From Raineyella sp. LH-20 (GTDB lineage Bacteria > Actinomycetota > Actinomycetes > Propionibacteriales > Propionibacteriaceae), in the NCBI RefSeq assembly GCF_033110965.1, contig NZ_CP137003.1, positions 434,001 to 498,000 on the forward strand: a stretch of 64,000 nucleotides of DNA, in the 5' to 3' direction. Position 1 is the first letter of the stretch; the number at the start of each line of letters is the position of its first letter. Below, one piece after another: positions 28,322-37,697 of this stretch. Position numbers and translations under genes: made by a program. The notes under the pieces are model-generated. The model saw nothing but the letters and a program-made list of their open reading frames with translations, made no database searches and was not told the DNA's origin.

Positions 28322-29466
28322 CGGATCACCCGTGACAGCAGTTCGTCGGCGGCCGGACCCCGCCGGATCGTGCCGTCCCGGGGGAACGCCAGTGCCTCCC
28401 GGACCTGCATGCCGCCCGTCGGGTCGGCGCCGAAGAGGCCGACCTGGGCCACCCTGCGGTGCCCGTCGTGGTCGCGGCGCAGGTGGATCACCGCGTCGAG
28501 CGCCGACAGGGCCTGCGTCCGGGTCGCCTCGCGGCCCAGCCCACCGAGCGCGGCGAGCGCCTCCAGCCGGGCCGGGACATCGGCGGCCGAGTTGGCGTGG
28601 ATCGTCCCGCAGCCGCCTTCGTGACCGGTGTTGAGCGCCGCGAGGAGGTCACAGAGCTCGGCCCCGCGCACCTCGCCGACGACCACCCGGTCCGGCCGCA
28701 TCCGCAGCGCCTGGCGGACCAGGACGGCCAGCCCGAGGGCCCCGCTGCCTTCGGCGTTCGCCGGCCGTCCTTCGAGGCGTACGCAGTGCGGGTGCGGCGG
28801 GTCGAGTTCCCGGGAATCCTCGACGACCACCAGCCGCTGATCCGACGGCACCAGGCCCAGCAGGGTGCCGAGCACGGTGGTCTTTCCGGTACCAGTTCCT
28901 CCGGAGACCAGGAAGGCCAGCCGGTGCTCGATGATCCCCTCCAGCAGCGGCACCGCCGCACCGGGCAACGCGCCACGGTCGACCAGGTCGGCCAGACTGA
29001 ACCGATGCCTGGCCGGGATCCGCAGAGAAATGCAGGTGCCCGGGTCGGCCACCGACCCCAGCACCGCATGCACCCGGGTCCCGTCGGGCAACCGCGCGTC
29101 CACGTACGGTGCAGCGTCATCGAGGCGGCGCCCCACCCGGGCGGCCAGTCGCAGCGCGAGCCGGCGGACCTCCTCCTCCGCCCCGAAGGTCAGCGGCATC
29201 CGCTCCAGGCCGTGGCCGCGGTCGATCCACACCTGGTCGGGGCCGTTGACGAGGACGTCGGTGACGCCGGGCAACCCGAGCAGCGGGTCGAGGACCCCGG
29301 CACCGTACGACTCGCGGTGCAGCCGCTCGACCGCGTCGTAGAGCAGCGCGTCGGTGACCACCAGGCCCTCGGCCCGCATGGCCGCCGCGACGTCCTCGGT
29401 GGTCGGCGGGTGGCCCAGCCCGGCGAGTGCCGGGCGGAGCCGGTCGAGGTCCACCAGGCCGCTCAT
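28318..29466 (-). CDS. tadA: TadA/CpaF pilus ATPase
   Basis: The 382-residue secretion ATPase powers assembly of the Flp pilus. Walker A is GGTGTGKTT (residues 189-197), the Asp box and Walker B are near RLVVVEDSREL and MRPDRVVVGEVRG, and the His box is GHEGGCGTIHAN. It corresponds to Rv3659c. It overlaps the ssd gene upstream and tadB downstream by ATGA. Confidence 0.93.
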   Translation of the reverse strand: MSGLVDLDRLRPALAGLGHPPTTEDVAAAMRAEGLVVTDALLYDAVERLHRESYGAGVLDPLLGLPGVTDVLVNGPDQVWIDRGHGLERMPLTFGAEEEVRRLALRLAARVGRRLDDAAPYVDARLPDGTRVHAVLGSVADPGTCISLRIPARHRFSLADLVDRGALPGAAVPLLEGIIEHRLAFLVSGGTGTGKTTVLGTLLGLVPSDQRLVVVEDSRELDPPHPHCVRLEGRPANAEGSGALGLAVLVRQALRMRPDRVVVGEVRGAELCDLLAALNTGHEGGCGTIHANSAADVPARLEALAALGGLGREATRTQALSALDAVIHLRRDHDGHRRVAQVGLFGADPTGGMQVREALAFPRDGTIRRGPAADELLSRVIR

Positions 29467-30671
29467 CGCGCTCCGTCCGGCCGACGGGAGACCCGTCGCT
29501 GCGGTCCGAAGGCATCGACGCTGGCGAGCAGCTCACCGCAGGCGGCCACCCACTCGCGGCGGGCCACCCGCCAAGGCGGGTCGCCACGTTCCGCGGCGAC
29601 CGGCAGCCTGGCGTCGTGCGGCAGCAGGCCGATGACCGGGAAGCCGAGGGTCTGCGCCACCATCTCCCGATCCGCTCCCCGGACAGGGCCGCCACCGCCG
29701 CGGCGGGCCGCGATCATCGGGTCCAGCCCGTCTCCGACGCAGTGCAGCGCGACCTGGCGGGCCGACGCCAACTGCCGGACGCCCGGCCCCGCCACCACCA
29801 CGACCGACCCGGCCCGGGCCAGGTGCCGGTCCCACGGCGCCCGCCGCGAGACGTCGAGCACCACGAGGTCGTACGTCGCCCGGGCTGCGGCGAGGACGCT
29901 GTCGACGGCCTGGTCGTCGGGGAGCCGGTCCTCCGGCGTCCGACCCATGGTGATGATGTCGACGCCGTCGCCGCCGGGCAGCCGCCCGGCCAGTGACCCG
30001 ACGCCACCATGGGCGCGGGCCAGGTCGTCCCACCGCCAGCCCGGGGAGCGCTCGGCGCCCAGCAGCAGGTCGATCCCGCCGGCCCAGGGGTCGAGGTCGA
30101 CGAGCACCGGACGGCGTCCGTCGAGTGCCGCCGCGCCGGCCAGGCCCGCAGCGGTGGTGGAGGCTCCGGCGCCGCCGCCACCGGAGACCACGGCGAGGGT
30201 GCGGGCACCTTCGCGGGGCGGCGGCCCGCCGAGCACCCGGCCGAGCACCGGGGTGTCCCGCGGCACGACGACCAGGCTCGCCCCCAACGGCCCGGACCAC
30301 CGGCACAGTTCGTCGGCGTCGGTCTCGGCACCGAGCAAGTGGACGCCGTCGCGGGCGGGCAATCCCAGCTCGGCCACGGCCGGGGCCGCATCGACGGCGA
30401 TCAGCACGGCGTCGGCGGCGCTCCACCGGGCCGGCAGCTGGGCGGCCGGGAGCGCCAGCGGTGGTGGCGTGGTGAGCGCAGCCGTGACGGATTCGACCGC
30501 CCGCAGCAGGTCGGTCCGCGCTCCGACCAGCACGCTCGTCGCCGTCGGGAGGGCCCGGGACGGCGACGGCAGGCGCTGGCCCGGGGGTGGACCGGACGGA
30601 GAGGTCCGGGGGATCGGACCGCGACCGGTCCCGGGGGCCGTGGCACGGACACGACGAGGCAGCAGATCCAT
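29463..30671 (-). CDS. ssd: Ssd/CpaE-like MinD-family protein
   Basis: The 402-residue protein has a receiver-like N-terminal part and a C-terminal MinD/ParA ATPase fold. The deviant Walker A is VSGGGGAGASTTAAGLA (no Lys at the usual GKT position), followed by VLVDLDPWAGGIDLLLG. It matches the septum-site-determining protein Rv3660c, always first in actinobacterial tad clusters and related to CpaE, which localises the apparatus. The start at ATG 30671 (MDLLPRR) is chosen; upstream sequence is non-coding in composition. Confidence 0.85.
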   Translation of the reverse strand: MDLLPRRVRATAPGTGRGPIPRTSPSGPPPGQRLPSPSRALPTATSVLVGARTDLLRAVESVTAALTTPPPLALPAAQLPARWSAADAVLIAVDAAPAVAELGLPARDGVHLLGAETDADELCRWSGPLGASLVVVPRDTPVLGRVLGGPPPREGARTLAVVSGGGGAGASTTAAGLAGAAALDGRRPVLVDLDPWAGGIDLLLGAERSPGWRWDDLARAHGGVGSLAGRLPGGDGVDIITMGRTPEDRLPDDQAVDSVLAAARATYDLVVLDVSRRAPWDRHLARAGSVVVVAGPGVRQLASARQVALHCVGDGLDPMIAARRGGGGPVRGADREMVAQTLGFPVIGLLPHDARLPVAAERGDPPWRVARREWVAACGELLASVDAFGPQRRVSRRPDGAR

Positions 30672-30987
30672 GTCCGGAGGGTGGGCCGGCGGGCCTCCCG
30701 GACGGGCCTGCGGCGGCGGATCTGTGGATGACCGGATCCGGACGCCCCGCCTGTGGACAACCCCTGCCGGGCAGCCGGGAGGCTCGCCGCCACCGGCCAG
30801 GTGAGGCCAATCACAGCCGAAACCTTCCCCGACCACCGGGCCTACTGGTATGAATTGACCAAGGTTCACACCCCACACAGCAGCCAGGCACCCACGTATC
30901 GATCGACCGTCTTCGAGGGCGTAGCAGTCGGCTCCCCGCCGATGGGCACGACACGGCAGTGCGCCTGATCACCTGGTCTGAGGTGTC
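30672..30987. other. upstream region of the tad cluster, no gene seen
   Basis: The 391-base gap between ssd and the methyltransferase gene should carry the tad promoter. One CTGTGGACAACC segment (near 30750) resembles a DnaA box but stands alone. Somewhat AT-richer sequence near 30845-30870 (CTACTGGTATGAATTGACC) could hold a promoter. Nothing firmer is visible. Confidence 0.4.
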
Positions 30988-31019
30988 CTGTGGGACCCGC
31001 CCCCGGGCGGGTCCCACAG
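30988..31019. terminator. perfect hairpin upstream of the methyltransferase gene
   Basis: CTGTGGGACCCGCCC and GGGCGGGTCCCACAG are exact complements separated by CC, a stem of about 14 bp. It lies 43 bases before the methyltransferase start and 31 before its -10. It may be a bidirectional terminator insulating the two divergent units, or a cruciform-type control site. Confidence 0.5.
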
Positions 31020-31050
31020 CACGTTCCGGGGTGATCGCAGGCCTCCCCCG

Positions 31051-31056
31051 TACAGT
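31051..31056 (+). promoter_or_regulatory. putative -10 element of the methyltransferase gene
   Basis: TACAGT ends six bases before the ATG at 31063, the same leaderless spacing seen at 1869, 20488, 39232 and 41500. Confidence 0.45.
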
Positions 31057-31062
31057 GGGCGC

Positions 31063-31806
31063 ATGCCTTCCCCCCGCACCCACCACCCGGCGGCGGCCAT
31101 GTCGTGGCTGCTGCCGGATGCCGGTTCCCGGGTCCTCGATCTCTGCACCGGGAAGGGCGCCTTCACGGCGGACCTCGTCCGGTGCGGGCACCGGGTGTTC
31201 GGCATCTCCGTCGATCCCCGGGTCGCCCAGCTGGTGTCCGGGCGGGCCGAGGGCGCAACAGTCGTCCGGGCGACCGCCGACCAGCTCCCCTTCCGGCCGC
31301 ATTGGTTCGACGTCGTGACGATCGCCGGCCAACGGGCCCGGACGACCGCTGTCCTTCCCGAAGCGGTCCGAGTGCTGCGCCCCGGCGGCCACCTGGGCGT
31401 GCTGCGGACCACCCGGGACGACACCGTGCCATGGGTCCGCCGACTGGCGCGACTGTTGCAGGCGTACGACCCGACGGCGATGACCACCACGGTGTCCGGG
31501 CCCTCCGAGGAGGAGATCCTCTCCGGCGGCTGGTTCGTCACGGCGGAGTCCCGGTCGTTCCGGCATTGGGTGCCGGTCGACCGGGCCGGTCTGCTGGCGA
31601 TGGTCGAGGCGCGGCCGCGGGTGCGGCAGTTGGCGGCACACGACCGGGCGGCCCTGCTGGGCGACGTCGGCGGCCTGTTCGACGACATCGCCCGCGGGCA
31701 CGAACTGATGCTCCCCTACCGGGTGGAGTGCCGGAAGGCCTGGCCCGACCCCGAGCGGCAGGCGCAGGAGCCGTCGATCACCGTCGGCATCCACCTGCGC
31801 TGGTGA
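31063..31806 (+). CDS. class I SAM-dependent methyltransferase
   Basis: A 247-residue soluble protein with the Rossmann methyltransferase motif I VLDLCTGKGAFTADL (residues 24-38), an Asp at the end of strand 2 (GISVDPR), ATADQLPF, and EAVRVLRPGGHLGVLR (motif III). It resembles Methyltransf_11-type enzymes. The substrate is unknown and the neighbours give no hint. Confidence 0.85.
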   Translation: MPSPRTHHPAAAMSWLLPDAGSRVLDLCTGKGAFTADLVRCGHRVFGISVDPRVAQLVSGRAEGATVVRATADQLPFRPHWFDVVTIAGQRARTTAVLPEAVRVLRPGGHLGVLRTTRDDTVPWVRRLARLLQAYDPTAMTTTVSGPSEEEILSGGWFVTAESRSFRHWVPVDRAGLLAMVEARPRVRQLAAHDRAALLGDVGGLFDDIARGHELMLPYRVECRKAWPDPERQAQEPSITVGIHLRW

Positions 31807-31815
31807 GGCGCCGCC

Positions 31816-34800
31816 TCAGATCCCGGGCGACGGCTCGTCGGTGATCCCGCGGCGCGGCAACTGGGGGTCGACCGCGCCGAAGGCGTCCGCCGGGACGGGC
31901 TCGAGTCGTACGTCCAGGGGTCGTACGTCCTGCTGGAGTCGTACGGCCGGGGTGCGCTCGCCCGGTGGGGACAGGAACGGCCGGTCCGCCACCACGGGGA
32001 CAGGCACCGGCGCGGGAGCGGGTGGCGGCACCGGCGCCGCCGGGCCCGCCTCCTTCCGGCGCCGGCGCCGCGGAGTCTCCTCCTGCTGGACCCGGCGGGC
32101 CAGCCGGCTCTCGCGGCGGAGCTCCCGGGTCTCCCCGACCCGCTCGACCATCGTGTAGAGCACGGGCACCAGGATCAGGGTGAGCAGTGTGGAGGAGACC
32201 AGGCCACCGATCACGACGATCGCCAACGGCTTGGAGATGAACACCCCGCCCCCGCTGAGGCCGAGCCCCATCGGCGCCATCGCGAGGATCGTCGCGAGCG
32301 CCGTCATCACGATCGGGCGCAACCGGTGCCGGGCCCCCTCGCGGACCGCGTCGTCGATCGCCCGGCCACGGTCCCGGTACTGGTTGATCAGGTCGATCAG
32401 CACGATGGCGTTGGTGACCACGATGCCGACCAGCATCAGCGCGCCGATCATCGACGGCACGCCGAGCGGGGTATTGGTCAGCACCAGGGCGGCGACCGCA
32501 CCGATCGCCGCGAAGGGGATGGACACCAGCAGGATCAGTGGCTGGACGAGCGACTTGAAGGTCGCGACCATCACCACGTACACGATGGCGACCGCCACCA
32601 GCAGGGCGAGGCCGAGCTGGGTGAACGCCTTCTGCTGGTCGGCGCTGACACCGCCGACGACGACGGAGGCACCCGCGGGCAGGCTCACCGTGTCGATCCT
32701 CGCGGTGACCGCCCGGGTGACGGCGCCGAGGTCGGTGCCGGCCGGGGTCACCGACACCGTCGCGCTGCGCTGGCCCTGATCGCGGGCGATGGAGGTCGCC
32801 ACGTCGGCCCGGCGTACGTCCGCGACGTCGCGCAGGCGCACCGTGCTCGGTCCGGCCGTCGGTGTGGTCACCGCCGTGCCGCCTGCGCCGGTGGCCCCGG
32901 TGGCCCCGGTGGTCGGCGTGGCGCCGGTCGCACCGGTCGTACCGGGGGTTCCGGGGATTCCGGGGGTTCCGGCGGCGGGCGGGGTCGCCGCGACGGGCGG
33001 CGCGACCGGCGCCTTGACGGTGGCGGGGACCTCCAGGTTGCGCAGCGCCTCGAGACCCACGGGGGCGTCGCGCAAGCTGATCATCACGTCCTTGGTGACC
33101 CCGTCGCTCTCCACCTGGGCGACCTGCTGGGACGCCAGGGCGGCCTTGACGGTCGCCGTGACGGTCTGCTCGTCGACGCCTCGCTCGGCCGCCTTCGTAC
33201 GATCCAGGTCCACTACGATGGTGGGCCGATCCGCGGCGAGGGTGTCGGTGACCCCGGCAGATCCTTGGACGCTGGTGAGCGCCGCATGGACGGCGGTGGT
33301 GGCCGCCCGCAGCCGCTCGGTGTCGGGGGCGGAGACCTTGACGTCGATGGTGCTGGCACCGTAGCCGGCCTGTGCGGCGACCGCGACGTCCCCGACGTCC
33401 GTCAGCGGGGCGACCGCGTCGCGGACCCGCTGCTGAAGCGCCTTCTGGTCGGCCGCGGCGTCGGTGGTCAGCGAGAAGGTCGCCTGGTCGGCGCCGCCAC
33501 CGGTGAACATCGCCTCTGCCCCGGCACCGCCGATCGTGGTCTGCACCGTCTCGACGCCGGCGACACCGCGCAGGGCGTCCTCGACCGTACGGGCCTGGCG
33601 GTCCTGCTCGGCCAGGGACAGTGCCGGCCGGAACTTCTGCGTCACCGTCAGGGTGTTCTGGCCGGTGTCACCGAGGAAATCGGTCTGCAGCCGGGGCACC
33701 ATGGCGCCGGAGAGCCCGAGCAGGACGACCGCGATGAGCACGGTGACCACGGGGTGGCGGGTCGCTGCCGTCAGTGTGGGCAGGTAGAGCCGCTGCATCG
33801 GCGTACGCCGCGGCCGGCCGGAAGCGTCCTCCAGGGCGGTGACATGGCTGCGGGAGCGCTCCGGCAGGAACCAGTACGCCAGCACCGGCACGATGGTCAG
33901 CGCCACCAGCAAGGAGGCCAGCAGCGCGAGCGAGCTGGTGATGGCGAACGGACGGAACAGTTCGCCGACCTGCCCGCCGACCAGCGCCAGCGGCAGGAAG
34001 ACCGCGACCGTGGTGAGCGTCGAGGCGGTGATCGCCGTGGCGACCTCGAGGACGCCGGCGAGCACGGCGTCGGTGCGGCGTTGTCCCTCACCCAGATGGC
34101 GTTGGATGTTCTCGATCACGACGATCGAGTCGTCGACCACCCGGCCGATGGCCATCGTCAGCGCGCCGAGGGTGAGCATGTTCAGCGAGTAGCCGGCCGA
34201 TCCCATCCCGATCAGCGCCATCAGCACCGACACCGGGATCGACACCGCGGTGACCAACGTCGGCCGGATCGACGCGAGGAACAGCAGGATGACGACGATC
34301 GCCATCAACAGGCCCAGGCCACCCTCGACGAGCAGGTTGTGGATCGACTCGGAGATGAACGGCGCCTGGTCGAACACCACGGTGGTGTGCGCGCCGTGCC
34401 CGAGGGCGGCGTCCAGCCCGGTGAGCTTGTCGCGGATCTGGCCGGAGATGGCGACGCTGTTGCCCTCCGGGGTCTTGGTGACCGACAGCGACAGGCTCTC
34501 CCGGCCGTTCGTACGGGCCAGGGAGGTGGCGGGTGCCTCGCGGTCGCTGACCGTGGCAACCTGGTCGACGCGTACGGCCGCCCCGGTCGCGCTGGTCATG
34601 GTGACCGCGGCGACGTCGGACGCGCTCGCGTACCGCGCCCCCACCGTGACGGTGAGGTCCTGGGTGCCGTCCTGCAGCGACCCGGCGGCGGCCGGCGCGC
34701 CGGCGGTCCCGATCGCCCGCTGCAACTGGGCGACGGTGACGCCCTTGTCCGACAGCTTCGTGTCGTCGACCGCGACGAGCACCTGCGGGATCGGGGCGCC

Positions 34801-35328
34801 GGCGACACTCACCGCACGGACCCCGTCGACCTTCTCCAGCTCGGGAACGACGAGCGTACGGACCCGTTCGGCCAGCTGCCCGGCGGTGGTGTCGTCGGCG
34901 ACGGCGAGCTGGATCACCGGGACGTCGTCGACGCTGCCGGTGAAGACCTGGGTGGTGACCCCGTCGGGGAGCATGCCTTCGATCCGCGAGATCGCCGCCT
35001 TCGCGTCCTGCTGGACCGACGACATGTCGGACCCGTAGCGCATCTGCAGGGTCACCGTGGCGGAACCGGCGGTGGACACCGAGGAACTCGTGTCGAGCCC
35101 CTGCAGGGAGGCGACGGCCTGTTCGATCGGGATCGTCACCCGCTGTTCGACCACCTCGGGGGACGCGCCCGGGTAGGAGGCGTAGACGACGGCGACCGGC
35201 ACCGAGATCCGCGGGATCAGTTCCTGGCGCAGCGAGGTGGTGCTGACGACTCCGAAGATCAGGACGAAGACGGTGACCAGGGCGACCAATGCCCTGTTCC
35301 GCATGCTCAACCCGGCCAATCGGCCCAT
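31816..35328 (-). CDS. RND-family (HAE1/AcrB-like) efflux transporter
   Basis: The 1170-residue proton-driven exporter has helix 1 starting RNRALVALVTVFVLIFGVVS, the first extracytoplasmic segment (LIPRISVPVAVVYASYPGASP), motif-rich helices 2-6 with GRVVDDSIVVIENIQRHLGEG (helix 4 Asp pair), a second large loop and helices 7-12. The second loop carries an unusual Pro/Gly/Thr insert (about 32846-33010) with collagen-like G-x-y steps (GTPGIPGTPG, TGATGATP). A Pro-rich cytoplasmic tail of about 90 residues follows. ATG 35328 (MGRLAGLSMRN) is chosen. No membrane-fusion gene is adjacent, as usual in Gram-positives. Confidence 0.9.
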   Translation of the reverse strand: MGRLAGLSMRNRALVALVTVFVLIFGVVSTTSLRQELIPRISVPVAVVYASYPGASPEVVEQRVTIPIEQAVASLQGLDTSSSVSTAGSATVTLQMRYGSDMSSVQQDAKAAISRIEGMLPDGVTTQVFTGSVDDVPVIQLAVADDTTAGQLAERVRTLVVPELEKVDGVRAVSVAGAPIPQVLVAVDDTKLSDKGVTVAQLQRAIGTAGAPAAAGSLQDGTQDLTVTVGARYASASDVAAVTMTSATGAAVRVDQVATVSDREAPATSLARTNGRESLSLSVTKTPEGNSVAISGQIRDKLTGLDAALGHGAHTTVVFDQAPFISESIHNLLVEGGLGLLMAIVVILLFLASIRPTLVTAVSIPVSVLMALIGMGSAGYSLNMLTLGALTMAIGRVVDDSIVVIENIQRHLGEGQRRTDAVLAGVLEVATAITASTLTTVAVFLPLALVGGQVGELFRPFAITSSLALLASLLVALTIVPVLAYWFLPERSRSHVTALEDASGRPRRTPMQRLYLPTLTAATRHPVVTVLIAVVLLGLSGAMVPRLQTDFLGDTGQNTLTVTQKFRPALSLAEQDRQARTVEDALRGVAGVETVQTTIGGAGAEAMFTGGGADQATFSLTTDAAADQKALQQRVRDAVAPLTDVGDVAVAAQAGYGASTIDVKVSAPDTERLRAATTAVHAALTSVQGSAGVTDTLAADRPTIVVDLDRTKAAERGVDEQTVTATVKAALASQQVAQVESDGVTKDVMISLRDAPVGLEALRNLEVPATVKAPVAPPVAATPPAAGTPGIPGTPGTTGATGATPTTGATGATGAGGTAVTTPTAGPSTVRLRDVADVRRADVATSIARDQGQRSATVSVTPAGTDLGAVTRAVTARIDTVSLPAGASVVVGGVSADQQKAFTQLGLALLVAVAIVYVVMVATFKSLVQPLILLVSIPFAAIGAVAALVLTNTPLGVPSMIGALMLVGIVVTNAIVLIDLINQYRDRGRAIDDAVREGARHRLRPIVMTALATILAMAPMGLGLSGGGVFISKPLAIVVIGGLVSSTLLTLILVPVLYTMVERVGETRELRRESRLARRVQQEETPRRRRRKEAGPAAPVPPPAPAPVPVPVVADRPFLSPPGERTPAVRLQQDVRPLDVRLEPVPADAFGAVDPQLPRRGITDEPSPGI

Positions 35329-35539
35329 GTGCTGCCCCTTCCGTGACCGCGGCCATTCTCCCAGAACGCGCGAACCGGGCTGCAGAGGCACTACGCTCAT
35401 GGACCAGAGGACGCCGAGGACCGGCGCCCCGCCGCCCACCCTCGGAGTCATCGGGCCCGACGGCGGGTCGGCCGGTGCCCTCGATCCGCCGCCCCGCACC
35501 ACCCACCCGTCCGCCGCAGCAAACCAGGAGTTACCCGCC

Positions 35540-36031
35540 ATGGCCGAACAGATCAGTGACCTCCTGAAGAACATCACCGACGATGTGAAGACCATCGTGA
35601 AGGGCGAGATCGACCTCGCCAAGGCGGAGATGATGCCGAAGGCGAAGAACCTGGGCATCGGCGGGGGCCTGTTCGCTGCGGCCGGTGTGATGGCGGTCTT
35701 CGCCCTGACCCACCTGATGACCGCCGCCGGCTTCGGCCTCGCGGTGGCCTACTCCCGCGGGGAGTTCTCCGCCGGGCCGGCCTGGGGCTTCCTGACCATC
35801 GGCGGCGCCTTCCTGGTGCTGGCCGCGATCAGCGCGTTGATCGGGCTGGGCCGGGTGAAGAAGGCGACCCGCGGCGGCATGGCGCCGACCGGGGCGATCG
35901 ACCAGGCGACGGCGACCGTCGAGGGGGCCAAGGCCGCGCTCGTCCGGGGCAAGGACCAGGCCGAGGCGGACGCGGCGGCCCGCAAGGCGCAGAAGTCAGT
36001 CGAGTCCTGGGCCGGGGCCGACACCCTCTGA
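35540..36031 (+). CDS. phage holin family/DUF1469-like membrane protein
   Basis: A 163-residue protein with an amphipathic N-terminus (ISDLLKNITDDVKTIVKGEIDLAKAEM), two membrane helices (about 38-65 and 75-103) and a charged, Ala-rich tail. This is the Actinobacterial holin superfamily III (DUF1469) pattern, a chromosomal membrane protein of unknown role, not evidence of a prophage. CCAGGAG precedes ATG 35540. Confidence 0.8.
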   Translation: MAEQISDLLKNITDDVKTIVKGEIDLAKAEMMPKAKNLGIGGGLFAAAGVMAVFALTHLMTAAGFGLAVAYSRGEFSAGPAWGFLTIGGAFLVLAAISALIGLGRVKKATRGGMAPTGAIDQATATVEGAKAALVRGKDQAEADAAARKAQKSVESWAGADTL

Positions 36032-36066
36032 TCTGCACGAGCTGACCGGCGCGGGACTCCAGGCGG

Positions 36067-36864
36067 TCAGTGACCCGGGTTGTGGTCCCGGCCGAAGCGC
36101 GGCGGCACCGGGCGGACCCGATCGTGGTCCCATGGCACCGTCCACCCCGCGAGGTCGATGATCGCGTCCACCAGGTGCGCGGTCAGCCCCCAGATGAACA
36201 GGTCGTCGACCAGGAACGCCGGCCCCTGCCGTCCACCGGGATAGCGCACCGTGGCCCGGTTGGCCGGGTCGACCAGTCGACGCACCTCGACCTGGTGCAG
36301 CGCGGCGATCTCGCCGGGGTCGTTGACCGCCACCGGGTGCGGCGTGTGCCACCAGGCCACCACGGTCGCGACGTCGAAACCGCTGACCGCCACATGGGCG
36401 GTGGGCAGCACCCCGAGCACCCGGAACGAGTCGGGGCGTACGGCGGCCTCCTCCCCCGCCTCGCGCTGCGCGGTGCCGACCGGGCCCTCGTCCCCCTCCG
36501 ACCAGGAGCCGCCGGGGAAAGCGATCTGGCCGGCGTGGCGCCGCAGGTGCGCCGCCTTCTCGACGAACAGCAGCCGCGCGGACGGCGGACGGGTGTCGAA
36601 CAACGCGAGCACCGCGGCCCGACGCCCGCCCCGCGCGACGCGGTCGACCAGCACCCGCTGCTGGGTCTCGGGCTCGCGCAGCTTCACCCGGAGCGTACGC
36701 AGCAGCGAGGGGATCGGCCGCTGAGCGGCGGGCCGCTCGTCCAGCTCGACGTCGCGCTCGCCGAGGTCGCGCGGGTAGCCGGTGAGCGGCCGGGGACGTT
36801 CCGGACTGTCTGACGCATCATCGAGGAAATCCGGTCCCTCGACGTCGGGAATCTGCTCCGGCAT
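36067..36864 (-). CDS. NUDIX hydrolase, CoA pyrophosphatase-like
   Basis: The 265-residue protein has LRRHAGQIAFPGGSWSEGD followed by REAGEEAAV, the NUDIX box joined to the UPF0035 pattern of CoA diphosphatases, which split CoA to 3',5'-ADP and phosphopantetheine. The order next to tlpA and nth equals Rv3672c. ATG 36864 is used; a GTG at 36885 is an alternative. Confidence 0.85.
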   Translation of the reverse strand: MPEQIPDVEGPDFLDDASDSPERPRPLTGYPRDLGERDVELDERPAAQRPIPSLLRTLRVKLREPETQQRVLVDRVARGGRRAAVLALFDTRPPSARLLFVEKAAHLRRHAGQIAFPGGSWSEGDEGPVGTAQREAGEEAAVRPDSFRVLGVLPTAHVAVSGFDVATVVAWWHTPHPVAVNDPGEIAALHQVEVRRLVDPANRATVRYPGGRQGPAFLVDDLFIWGLTAHLVDAIIDLAGWTVPWDHDRVRPVPPRFGRDHNPGH

Positions 36865-36912
36865 GACCGCCACTGTACGCACCACCCGTGACCGGCCGAA
36901 GCAGTCCCGGAC

Positions 36913-36979
36913 CGCTGATCGATCCCCTGCCTACCCGCTGATCGATCCCTGTCTACTCGCTGATCGATCCCTGTCTACT
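36913..36979. repeat. three ~22-bp tandem repeats at the tlpA gene end
   Basis: CGCTGATCGATCCCTGTCTACT occurs at 36936-36957 and 36958-36979, with a 23-bp variant at 36913-36935. The stop codon of the TlpA-like gene (36975-36977) lies in the last copy, so the array starts inside the coding end and extends into the spacer. Confidence 0.9.
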
Positions 36980-37697
36980 CGCCGATCCCGAGGTGGTCGT
37001 GCAGCAGCCCGCGCAGCTGGTCGGCCGAGGTGAGCGCACCCGCGTGGCGATACACGATCCGGCCGTCGGCGTCGACGAGCAGCGTCTGCGGGATCCCCGC
37101 CACCCCGAGCCGACCGGCGAACGTACGCTCCGGGTCCGCCACCTGGGCGTACGTCCAGCCCTGGGCCCCGGCGAACTCCAGCGCGGCGGCCGGATCAGGA
37201 TCCGCCACGTCGACCCCGACGAACCGTACGCTCGCCCCGGTCTGCCGCGACACCTCGGCCAGGTACGGCGCCTCGGTGCGACATGGTCCGCACCAGGTGG
37301 CCCACAGGTTGACCACCATCGGGGTGCCCCGCAGCGCCGAGAGGTCCACCGGCCCGGACCCGTCGAGGCACGGGGTGGCGACGGCGGGCAGGCCGTCCGC
37401 GGCAGCGCCCTTCACGACGCCGTCCCCCGCAGCACCATTCGCAGCACCACCGCCCGCCGCGCCGCCACTCGCCGCACCGTCCGCGGCAGGTCGGGGCGTC
37501 GTCGGGCAGGCGGCGATGCCGAGCGCCTGGCGCTTCCCGGCGAGGTCGGGACCTGGGGTCGCCGATCCGGCGCCGGTCGGTGCGCCGGTCGAGGACGACG
37601 CGACCGGCTGCACCGGCTGAGTGGTCGCACACCCGGCGATCAGCAGCAGACATCCCGCAAGGACCGCCGGCAGCACCCGTCGACGGATCCCTCTCAT
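36975..37697 (-). CDS. TlpA-like thioredoxin lipoprotein
   Basis: A 240-residue exported protein with a lipobox ([12 protein letters not shown], Cys near residue 22). A low-complexity Ala/Gly/Asp linker follows, then a thioredoxin domain with the active site WATWCGPC and cis-Pro [11 protein letters not shown]. It acts as a thiol-disulfide reductase on the outer face of the membrane, for example in cytochrome maturation. It corresponds to Rv3673c and its ATG overlaps the nth stop (ATGA). Confidence 0.88.
   Translation of the reverse strand: MRGIRRRVLPAVLAGCLLLIAGCATTQPVQPVASSSTGAPTGAGSATPGPDLAGKRQALGIAACPTTPRPAADGAASGGAAGGGAANGAAGDGVVKGAAADGLPAVATPCLDGSGPVDLSALRGTPMVVNLWATWCGPCRTEAPYLAEVSRQTGASVRFVGVDVADPDPAAALEFAGAQGWTYAQVADPERTFAGRLGVAGIPQTLLVDADGRIVYRHAGALTSADQLRGLLHDHLGIGE

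Noticed and set aside
30740-30765. DnaA-box-like CTGTGGACAACC and possible origin
   Set aside because: It is a single copy with no cluster, no AT-rich unwinding region and no dnaA or dnaN nearby.
32326-35346. 1006-codon plus-strand open frame
   Set aside because: It is a shadow of the RND exporter, rich in Arg, Asp, Gly and His with no recognisable fold.
35540-36031. Holin-like gene as a sign of prophage
   Set aside because: No integrase, capsid, portal or lysin genes are near; this family is a common chromosomal actinobacterial protein.
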